A DNA stretch of 64,000 nucleotides, from contig OY783194.1 in assembly GCA_963678675.1 (NCBI GenBank), positions 29,800,278 through 29,864,277 of the forward strand. The letters run 5' to 3'. Position 1 is the stretch's first letter. Every line of letters begins with the position of its first letter. Below, in pieces: positions 23,301 through 35,300 of the stretch. A program made the position numbers and the translations under genes. The notes under the pieces are model-generated. The model had not been told where the DNA came from and searched no databases. It saw nothing but the letters and a program-made list of their open reading frames with translations. The DNA comes from Xiphydria camelus. Taxonomy: Eukaryota > Arthropoda > Insecta > Hymenoptera > Xiphydriidae.

Positions 23301-26300
23301 AAAATTACGAAATTAATTTTTTTTAATGTTGAGATCATTAGGCAATATCTCAAGCTTTAAAATAAAAAAAAAGTATTAAAAAATTTCAATTTTTCACTAA
23401 GAAAACGTTAATCTTTAACTGGGGTGTAGGGTACACCCCAGGTGAGCTTTAATGTTTCAAAAACCCACGTGAGTAACGAAGGGGGTTTCTCTGGTGCTGG
23501 GGCAGAAGACATTTACAAACCAAACTGGTTTGCCTTTGAAACTATGCAGAAGTTTCTCAAACCTATATATACTCCAGGAGAAACTATGAACTCAGAGGTA
23601 AATATTTTATAATTTTTCCAATTTCTCCACTCCGAATAAATCATGGCAATACATCGACAAAGATTTTTAAGACTATATTTTAAAATTTTTAAATGATGCT
23701 TCGAATTATTGGAGTTGTGCATAAAATTTAGATACTCCACTAATATTTCTAAAAATCTAAAAGATCCAACTATTCATTTCTCAACAGTCCGGTCATCTGA
23801 TTGCGGTAATGTTGATTATAAATAGTATTTCTATAAATATTTTATAACTTAGTTTGTTGTACATTTGTAAACAAAATAGAATATCATTGGAGTCAGGGAT
23901 GGGCGTCATAAGAAAAATTAATAATTGAATGACTAATAGTTAAGATTAAATTTTCATTTATCATTCAAATAATTTTGAATAACGAATAAATTTTCGTTCA
24001 TCATTCCGTCATTCTTACTTGGTTGTTTCACTGGGTAGACGATCAAGGTAATTACGAAGTTCTTCCTACAGTTTATCGTGACCAGGTGCACCAGATCGAC
24101 GATCACGGGAAATGACAGATTTTCCCTGCAGTTTTTCGTGTCTAGGTGCACCAGGTTAGTGAGCGCGATAGAGTCCGACATATATGGATCATTTTATATT
24201 ATGATATATACTGAAAGAATCTACATCTCTCGTAATCAAGGGTTTCCGTGAATTGCGGTTATATGCTTTTTTTTCCTAGAGGAATGTTAATTATATCCGT
24301 ATATTTCTAGACGAAAAATACGACGTTCCTTTGTGTACGTAATACGAGACGGTACGTAATACGAGACGCCGTGAGGCCCCTGAAATTGGAGAGCGGTATC
24401 GAACCCGAACGTTCGTGCATTTGCCGAAAGCACGAACATTTTCTACATACTGTAGCGTGTGGGAGGGTAGGCGAAGGCGTAGTACGATCTCCGAATGTTT
24501 GCGCATTCGCCGAATGCACGCATTGTCTGGGACCGGCTTAAGCCGAGAAGACAGGAGACGATTCCCGCGGTAGGATGTCGCGCCGCGGGTCGAGCTGTGT
24601 GTTAAGCACACTGCGCAGATGGCACTATACCTTTCGCTATCGCGACGCGGGCTGTGTCAACATCGACATGCAATAAAATTTGTAATACAAGCGACGGCGC
24701 ACGTGCGCCTGTAATGTCAGTCGCCTCGTTAGATCGACGATCCGTGAAATTGTCCCGTCGAATATTATATCGTTGGTTCGTGGAAATCGTTACACGCCGC
24801 GCATATCCGCGAGGGATATCAGAAGGGAGAGGATCGAGGCTTAAATAAGTTATCGCTTCAACGTCTCGGGGATTTCTGTGTACAGACTGTCTTGTATCAT
24901 ATGCCGGGTACGAAAGGATTGTCTAATTATTTTTCAATCACTCCGCGTGAAGAAGTATGCGGCATATATCCGAAAAGTATATTATCTCGTGGTCGAAAAT
25001 GGTGGAAGGATCATTATATACTGAGAGAAATTTTATAGATTGTACGGCAATGCTAGTAGTTTATTAATGTAAGAATAAGCTCTAGTTAAACTTAGCAATA
25101 CTTATTTCAATATCAGCTATACGTACACTGAGAAAAAAAATGTAGTAAAAACTAAATCGACGATGACGAGTGGGGAAATGCACATCAAGTTACTTGGACT
25201 AATAATTGACTCGAATGGACTACGGCCTGTTTTCTTCAAATAGCCGTTAATCGTTATAACCAAATTTACTAGTCGGAGCAACTAATAAATTCTGCATTTT
25301 CCCACTCGTAAACGCAGATTCAATTGAAAATGTACAATTTTTCCTCTCAGTGTGTATAGTTATTTCAATTATATGTATATTTATTTCAGCAATACGTATT
25401 GCTCTTATTACTATTTGGTATTTCTATGTTACCTATATTGTCTAGTTAACTTCGCTTAGTCTTAAATTATAGCTATCATAGCTATACTAATTACTGTGCG
25501 ACCTATAAATTTATCTCAGTGTACGCTGTAATTTTGGATAAACGCAAAAAATCGCTGAAACCTGCCTGCTACAATAAATATAAGTACAAATAAAAAAAAT
25601 AATCGAAATCCATATATTCAGTGAAGACAAAACAGCCGCTCAATCGATAGCTTTTATCAACTCCGCGAAAGCCACAGCGAACTAATTTTTTTCAAATTCA
25701 TCACGACCACTTCGTTTCACTATCCCGGGTAACAGTCACGATTTGCCATCCCGGACGCAGTAACACGGCTTACCGGTCGACAATCGTCGCATTAATTCGC
25801 AAACACGAATGCGCTCGCGGTCGAACGAACGGATGGACAACTGATATATAAGCGGCGGGCAAAGGAGGTCGCGATAAGCGGCGAACTCCGCGCGGCTTCC
25901 CCGTTCGCCCCGCCAGCGGAAACGTCGCTGCAGGTATATAAGGAATAACAACGCCCGCGGTCGTTTCGCGAGGCATTGTTCTTGCGCAAATATCAGCAGC
26001 CGCGCGCGCGAAAACGGCGACGTTTATTCCTCTCGCGCCGAAGGAGTCTTAGCTGCAGTACCTGCGGTTGTGGCGGCGGGCGAGGTGTTTCCCCGTCTTT
26101 GTGCACGGCATAGACGGGGAACCCAGGCGACAGCGATTGCAGGGGGGGGCGCGCGCGCAGACGTGGGAGACGCCGGCCGCGCGTTGTGCTTGCGAAGGTA
26201 TAACGTTTATACAGGTTGACGCGGTGGCGATGCTGATACTCTATGAGTTACGTATACAATACGTGTCTGGTTGTCGCTGAGGTGGAGTTGAGTTCAGTTT

Positions 26301-29300
26301 GAGTTAACGATATAATTCTTGGCGAGGCAATTGTACCACCCCAAGCATAGAAAAATTATTTCGGATATATAAAAAAAAAAGATGGGATATAAGTACCACA
26401 GTTTTCTATTAAACTTCCGAACGCGATTATCTCGAAACGCGGTGGAGATAAGTGAAAAGTCAAAAATAGCTTTTTAGAAGCAGAAACACGGACAAACATT
26501 TCTTCTTTAAACTTTTTTTCGATATCGCCAATCGTTCTCGAGATAATTGATTTTTAAGTTGAGCTTCGACTGCGGGGCGTTTATTCTACTTTCACACTAT
26601 TCATTTTTTTTGCCACGACATATCGGGCTAGCGATGCAGAATGCGGAATTGATGCGAAATGCAGAATTCTATGTGGAAGTGGCGTGGAATTAAGGCGAAA
26701 TTTTGCATTCTGCATCACTTTACTACACGGAAAAAATGATTTTGCAGTCTTAACAAAATTGGATTTTGCTGAGAACTTGTTGCTATCGTGACAAAAATAT
26801 TATCTGTGGCAGCAAAATATACGTCCAATAGTAATAAAAATATTTGCTGGAATAGCAAACATTTTTACCGAAAAAAACTTCACTGTGATTGCAATAAATT
26901 ATATATTTATATCATCATTAGACATATTATCTTTCGTTGCCACAGATAATATTTTCGTCACGACAGCAAAAAGTTCTCAGCAAAACCCAGTTTCGCTGAG
27001 ACGGCAAGAATAATTTTTGTTTCGATGCGGAACGCGGAATTCGACGCGCAGTGTTATGAAAACGGAGCGCCTTGGAATTTGTAAAAGACGAATCGCCCGT
27101 CGACTCTCGTCGCGATGACTAATAGCCCCGGTCGCCTTATCGCCCGAAGAATGCGTAATAGCGCGTGAAAAAAGGTAGCACGACGTTTCGCTTCCGGGGA
27201 AGATTAGCCACGTTTTCGACCGCCTTCTTCGTTGCCCGACTATCACGGACAATTTCTCCTGCGGTGCACGGGACTTCCTGCACAAAATCCCCACGCGCGA
27301 AGAGGGCGACCACTTTCGATTTACCTACCCGCATCGAGAAAACAGTTTATTTGTAGTTAATAAAAGCAATTTTAAATACGACGAAAGATGTTTCGTTAAG
27401 ACAAGAAAATATATGTCAATTATTAGAATCTTCATTTCATTCAAATGGTTATCTCAAATGATTGAACCGTGTCAAGTAAATATCGTAACAGTTGACGTAT
27501 ATTTACTTAATACAACATAATGTTTATTTTTCCATATTAAAAAAAAACATTTATTAACTACAAATAAACTGTTTTCTCGGTGAGCGTTCACCTGATCTTG
27601 GAGAATTCCTACAATCCTCCCCCGCGTCCCCGTACCAACAACTCCGCCGCTGCGCGAAACTCGAACGGGGGAAAGAGGGAGAGTATTATCGGTAGCCGCT
27701 AATAAATTCCTCGGCGATTCGTTAGGCCGCGCGCATATAATTTCCAAGCACTGGCGGACTTCGCGGCGCGCATTATGCACGGCTGCGTGTGTGTATATAA
27801 CTGGTGCGTGCGTACGTAATAATGTCGCGCGATGGTGAATGACGTAATGGTGCTGCTCTCGATGCATGCGGGTACCACAATGGCGGTTCAGGGTTCAGCG
27901 AATAATCACAATAAATATTAAATCCACCGGCTGTAATGGCCATACACCACGCGCGATTCATACGTGTTGTTGCGGGCATTTATGTGATTGTAGCCGGGTG
28001 TACCTGTACGGATGGGTATCCGTTATTTTTTATATCGTTTGTAATAATAAAAGTCGAAGTGTAAAGCACGATTCGGCGGATTCTACCGAATGTGCGCTGA
28101 GAAAAAAATGGTATCATCTGAGGATAAACTTACTCGCCAGGAAAGAAACTTCAATCACTATTATCTCAATGTTTATGAATGTTTAGCTTGCATCGATATG
28201 AGACTTTATTCAAGTTTAAAATGTAATCTTCAAGAAAGTATCATACAAATATGAGCCAAAATCTCATAGGTGGTGTGATAACAGTATAATGATTGAAGTT
28301 TATTTCCTGGCGAGTAAGTTTAGCCTCATTATGATACTCGTATATTCAATCACACAAGTCGGCATTTACGGATGGGGAACACAGAGTTATTTGCTTCAAC
28401 TAATAAATTTGATTATAACGATTAACGGCTATTTGAAGGAAACAGGCTGTAGTCCATTCGAATCAATTATTAGTCCAAGTAACTAGATCTACATTTTCCA
28501 ACCTGTGATCGCCGAAAGATCTACTGCGTTTTTTTTCTCAGTGTAGCATAGCGATACGTCGCAGGCGCTACGGTATCGTACATCTCGACTGAGAAGCGGG
28601 CTCAATAATCTCTCGCGACGAGATTCGGTCCTTTTATTCTATTCTACTGTGCTCGCATAACGTCGGAGCGAGGTGCGACTCGAGTTTTCTGTTTTGTGGA
28701 GGCCGTCGAGATAAAAGCGACACACCCCATCGCCGCGCGCGACCGCTCGCGCCGCCGAGCGGACGTGGCGAACTTTCCAGCTCGAACCTTCCACGTTTCC
28801 GACGATCGCAAGACCGGGACGATTTATTCGTTCGCGCAGAATCGTCGGGGGAAAGAAAAGCAAAGCGCTCCTACGTCTCGGGGACCGCGACGTGAACGTC
28901 GTCGTATGTAGCGCTCCGAATTCTTATCCGAGTCGGAGGCTGCCACTCGACACCCTCGCGCCGAGGCGCAACGACTACTCAGCGGTATGCGAGCGAGGAA
29001 ACGCGACGGTGTCTGCCGTGACGCGCCCCGTACCACGGCTCCGTCAACGGCACGCCAAACGACGTGATTTCCTCGGCTCGCGTACGGTTACCCTAGAATA
29101 TTAGCCCCCCCGAAAGATAGACCGGCGTTCCGCCGCGGGTATCGCGCGGCGCTATACCGAGAAGACGGAGTCAGCGCGTTTCGGCAGATAAAGGAGACCG
29201 TGCAGTCGCGGAGGTTGCCTTCAAGACGACGGACGACGCGATATCGGCGCCGCAACGTAACTGCAGCTGCCCTCGAGAGTCGCACGGAAGGTTCACGTCG

Positions 29301-32300
29301 GATGTGTTCGACTGGGATACGATGTATCCTAGAGGTTCTTTTTCTTTCTCAAGTGGGAAATATCACGGAATTCAATGCCTTTTTTCGGTTGTGGATTTCC
29401 TTTTTAGGAGAAGCAGAACGCCTTCGACGAACGACTTTGAAGCGATGTAAGGTAATAGTGGGGACAGGCGCTCCAGTTTCCGTTTAACTTTGAAAGCGAT
29501 CATCTCGGAAGGCAATGGAGATACGTGACAAATATAAGGCAGATTTTTTTTGTAATAAAAATGTAGATAAATATTTTTTATTTAAACGATTTTCCGATAT
29601 CGACATTCGTTTTCAAGATAATCTTACACTCTTACCCAAATTCTAAATATTCTCCGAATGTTAATTTATCACTCTCTCGACAACTACGGTCGCATCTCGC
29701 AATGCACTCGAGTGCATTCCAGAATTCGCCTCTGAATTGAACCCGCTGTGACGTTCGAACTCGTGAATACGTACTTTTTAAATCTAAATCAGTGAAAATC
29801 ACTGAAAAGTCACTAAATTCCAGTAAATAAAAGGTTACTGAAATTACAGTAACCTTATATTCACTGGATTTCAGTGCCTGTATACCGATTCTCAGTTATT
29901 TTTACCGATTCAGATTAAGAGAGAGAGTAGATTTTTTAAATCCAACGCCGACTCGTCTTCGTCGTGGATAATACGATTCGCGGAGAGATGGAGAGACGAA
30001 TATTTAAAATTCCACCGATCGACCTCGTCGTGTTCGTCTATTCGAAAGAGTTTCATTGAAATCGGTTCGCAAGCGGATGACGGTAACGCGTAACCTTCGC
30101 CGAGTCTGCAAAGCGCGCGCTGGAAACGCTCGGGAGATCGACGCCGCTACGACGCAACCGTCGTTGCACGACGCCTGCACTTCGGCGAATGCCACGCGCC
30201 GGCGCGGTGCTCGCGACGGAGTGCATCGCGGGCGCGTCGACCGAGAAGGCCGCCGCGCGCGCGCGCGCGCCTCGAGAGTCACGGAAAGCGGATTCTTTGG
30301 TCCTACTCGTCCCGTCGTTTCTCCGTACCTTTCGATTTCGTAAGCCGGCGAGCAAATAGTGTATCGAAGACAAACTTCGCGGGCAATAAGCGGATAGCGG
30401 CGGAGAGAAACGTTTCCCGAGAGGGAACCCACGTCCGAGTGGTCCGGCGCGCTCGAAACTTCCGCCCGCGACGTGAAAGTCCGCGACAAATGATAGGCGC
30501 GTGCGATGCGAAAGGTACGTTATATATTTCCGCGATGGGACGGCTTGCGTATTTTGCGGTGGAGTGGAGATTACTTCGATGAACGATTAGAGGCGAAAGA
30601 TCGATATATCGAATGAGCCTTTGGAGTATTCGTTAACGGTCTTCGCTTATCGTTGAGTTTTATGCAACACCCAAATAGATAGCAATGCTGAAAAAATTGT
30701 ATTTAGAAACTCTATTCCCCTGCATCAAGATTTCATTATAAGAGTGTAAAATGCTGGAGTTTATGATACGGCTCTATGTAGCTAGATCGTAGAAAATATA
30801 TAAACTAAAATATGATAAAAATCATACTTTTGACGTTTAATTGCCTAGTAATGCAAGCATGATGCGCAATTTGGCTACAATTTTACGCGTATTGGTGCGA
30901 TTTTCAAAGAATTTTATGCTGTCTTTATATATGCCGGCAAAATTTATACAATACGCGGATGCATTTATGCACGATTCTGCCATCATTATTCAGTACGTAC
31001 TGCCGTCATAATATAGGTAACATACCTATCAGGATAACCACTGAGTTATAAGTGCGTTCCTCTCTATTAGATTGTGACGTCATTGGAAATGCAGAGAGAT
31101 GTACTTATGCCAAGCAACAAGTATCGAGAGAGAGAAATTCACTATGATGTAGCTGCATTTCTAAATACCGTTTTCCAGCTTAGACAAGGCGGAAAATGAA
31201 AAATGAAAAAATACGGGGTAAATAATTGTGTTCAAATTTTTCGAATCTGCCATAAAAAAAATAATGTTAAAACCCCGAAGTATACCATGAGCTTCGCCGT
31301 ATTCAACCTCACCGATGCACAGTGCTTCAGTTATATGGGAGAGTGGACAAAAATAGAAATTTCTCTTGACGGTTAATGAAACAGTAAATAAATGATTGTT
31401 AAGGAGGTTTTTTGGATCGCTCATCACGAATCTGAAGTCAGATTTCAAAAATTCAAGATGGCGGATCCAATATGGCGGACGAGATTTTCGAAAATCGACG
31501 AATTCATGCTAAATTTGGTATAGGGGTTTTTTTTGGGTCGCTGATCACGAATCTGAAGTCAGATTTCAAAAATTCAAGATGACGGATCCAATATGGCGGA
31601 CGAGATTTTCGAAAATCAACGGATAGATGCCAAATTTGGTATAGGGGGATTTGTTGGGTCGTTGATTACGAATATGAAGTTATATTTGACAAAATTCAAA
31701 ATAATAAACATTTAAATTTTGTTCTAAAGTTCTTTGTTTGTTTGTTTATTTATTTCTTTTTACTTTAAAAAATGCTTATGATTTTTTTTGTAATGGAGGG
31801 GGGGGGGACTTTAAATGTGTATATAATCTACAAGGTAAGTGTATTTTTATTAACTTTATATAAATAAGAAAAAGGTTGACATACCGAAAGAAATATTCGT
31901 AAAACTTATATTTCTTATGTTTTTACATATATGATTGCGGAGGCTATTTCTCAAAAAATTCCAAAAACCTCCTTTTCAGTTTAGTATTATATTAAAGCTT
32001 GTACATTCCTCTTAATACCTATATATCGTTTTATTTGCACAGGGCTGCTCAAACCAAACTATAGATATTTTCGTTATGAGAGCGCGAAACGCCCGAATGA
32101 CGAATTCTATTTTTCGTCACTAAGTGTCAAATACGAGGTTGACGGGGTTCGAGGTGGGGTGTTTGGGGGCTCACTTTATATAAATAAGAAAAGGGTTGAC
32201 ATATACCGAAAAAATATTCGTAAAACTTATATTTCTTATGTTTTTACACATATGACTGCGGAGGCTATTTCTCAAAAAATTCCAAAAACCTCCTTTTCAG

Positions 32301-35300
32301 TTTAGCATTTTATTAAAGCTTGTACATTTCTCTTAATACCTATATATCGTTTTATTTGCTCAGGGCTGCTCAAACCACAAACTATAGATAATTTCGTTAT
32401 GAGGGCGCGAAACGCCCGAATGACGAATTCTATTTTTTGTCACTAAGTTTCAAATATGAGGTTGACGGGGTTCGAGGCGGGGTGTTTGGGGGCTCACTTT
32501 ATATAAATAAGGAAAAGGTTGACATACCGAAAAAAAATATTTGTAAAACTTATATATTTCTTATGTTTTTACACATATGATTGAGGAGGCTATTTCTCAA
32601 AAAATTCCAAAAACCTCCTTTTCAGTTTAGTATTTTATTAAAGCTTGTACATTCCTCTTAATATCTATATATCGTTTTATTTGCTTAGGGCTGCTCAAAC
32701 CAAACTATAGATATTTTCGTTATGAACGCCCGAATGACGAATTCTATTTTTTGTCACTAAGTGTCAAATACGAGGTTGACGAGGTTCGAGAGGCAAAGTG
32801 TTGGGAGCTCGAGCCCCCCAACACCCAGCCTCGAACCCCGTCAACCTCGTATTTGAGACTTAGTGACAACAAGTAGAATTCGTCATTCGGGCGTTTCGCT
32901 CCCTCATAACGAAAATATTTATAGTTTGGTTTGAGCAGCCCTGAGCAAATAAAACGATACGTAGGTATTAAGAGGAATGTACAAGCTTTAATAAAATGCT
33001 AAGCTTAAAAGGAGGTTTTTGGAACTTTTTGAGAATTAGTCTCCGGAATCATTTTTGTAAAAACAAGAAATATAAGTTTTACGAATATTTTTTTCGATAT
33101 GTCAACCCTTTTCTTATTTATATAAAGTGAATAAAAATCCCCTTATCTTGTAGATTACATACACATTTAAATAATGTCTAAAAAGAAGTTCGTATTTCTG
33201 TTGAGACGAGAATGTTTACGCTGTGACGCGTCTTTCTTTATTTATTTGCATGGCAACGGTAGTTCAGTTGATCAAAAACGGATAGGTGTGGGTATAAGGG
33301 ACATTACTTTATGATTTCAACGAATTAGTTTTTCTATATCGCGTAAGTAACAATCTGATTTTTGTCCACTGGATGAAGCACTGTGCGATGGTTGAATGAA
33401 GGAAATTTGTTTTCAGTTTACATATTTCCACTGAAAATTCAAATTCAACTGTTTTCATGGCTTCGACGTTATCCGGCGGATCAGTTCGCGATCGATCGTC
33501 GTGATGACTCCAGCACCGGCTGAACGAGAAAGAAGCGTTAATCGCCGTAATTGTACAGCATCGACTCGACAGTCGAGGGCAGATGATATAGTGGAAGATC
33601 CGCGAGGATCGCGCAAACTCGAGAGGAATGAGAAAAATGTGTGTAACGCATTATGTGACATGCGTATTACCGGTTGTTCTTGATCTTTGATCGTCGCGTG
33701 GTTGCGACCGAAATGAAAAAAAAAAAGAATACCGAGACGACCCCGTCCGGCGTGAATGGGAAGGCAAGTGGAACGAGGCTAGGCTTAGGAAAATCTTGAA
33801 TTTACGAGCGCTCGTTTAGAGACCTCGCGGATATTGAGCAAACGATGTTACTTTTGAACCGTTGGAACTTTTTTGAACAGAGGGAGCGACGAAGCAACGA
33901 GAATGCCGATTTTTAAATTTAGCACATATCGAATGCCTTAATTGATTTTTTATCGTTCCAATTATCAATGCGGTAAGAGCTATCTAGACAGTCATTGTAG
34001 ACTCCCAGAAACAATGGGGCATTAGTGACTCAAACCCGGCACTTTCCGCTACCCGGGCGACTGCTTCGACCACCAAAAACTACCCAGGATCTGGCTATCT
34101 TCCCCGCGAATCGTCTACTAATGTCAACCTCCTACACTGGGAAAAGAATTTGCTTGACCAAAATAAACGTGATTTTGGGTAATCCTAACCGATTTGATAC
34201 AAATAATATTCAATTCAATCAATGATATGACTACATTTTTTTCTCAGTGTACAAAATATTGCTTCGGTTCTTGTTTAAGCCTGCGGTTGGCTCAGGAAAT
34301 CAAAAATATAAAAAAGCTATTCCCCTAATTCAAAATTTATAGACAAATTCATAATTAAGTGTTAATAATGAAAATATTTTGTTCGCTGTTGCCGTGATAT
34401 TTTGCGCGCTTTTTACCGAAAACTCGATGAAGAATATTCGAGCGAGCACTTCGATCGACTCGATTGCATCGACAATATTCGTTATTATCCTGAAGGCTCG
34501 TCCTCCGCGACGGAGAGAGCCACGCCGCTCCAAATCGAGCGTGGCTCGATCTCCCGCGCTCCGAATAAGTGCAAGGATAATTTAGCCGTGCTCCGTCTCG
34601 TGTCCTCGCCTCGCGAGAGTAATTTCGCGTTCCGACCGAAAGTTGCAACGATACGCGCGCTGCCCATCGCACCTCGACGGGTGTCTCGATTTCCCTCGCG
34701 GATTAACGTCGGATACGCGTCGTCCCACACTTCGGATGCCGTACATTTAAACGTGCCAACGGCCGAGTCGTCCTTCGCTATACGGGTATTATATATGGCG
34801 CGCACCCGTATACCTGTACGACTGATTGCAGTAAAAAGCGAAAGAGGATCGGCCCGCTGCAGATGCGTTCGTCCGCTTTCTCCTGAAACGAGAACCGCCG
34901 TGGCCCGAAAAAAGTTATCGTGTACCAACGGCCGCGTGTTGCGAACAAGGTCGAAATTGGACGCGAATTCTCCAAACGCTTATTTCGTTACGAGAAACTC
35001 CCTATTTGTTATTTACGAAAATATTATTACGAAAAGGTAAATAGGTAGTAAAAATTGGACTAAATCGACGGTTGCGAGTGGGAAATGCAGATCAAGTTAT
35101 TTGGACTATTAATTGACTCGAACGGACTACAGCCTGTTTCCTGCAAATAGCTGTTAATCGTTATAACCAAATTTATTAGTCGGAGCAATTAATTCTGCAT
35201 TCCCTCCACTCGTAAACGCAAATTTAATTGAATATACCATTTTTTCTCTCGGTGTAGTAGCACCAAAATTAAGCACCTATAATATACTATACATTTCTTG

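Larger units (their letters stand above)
22073..24538. mobile_element. PIF/Harbinger-type DNA transposon, decayed and internally rearranged
   Basis: Perfect 23-base inverted ends, starting AGCCGGTCCCAGACAATGCG, open the element at 22073 and close it at 24538. Both flanks are TAA (22070-22072 and 24539-24541), the three-base target typical of PIF/Harbinger. The end sequence recurs internally at about 22491. Inside lie a MADF-domain gene fragment and a second, inserted element. I see no transposase frame, so it cannot move by itself as it stands. MADF proteins accompany many Harbinger elements. Confidence 0.75.
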
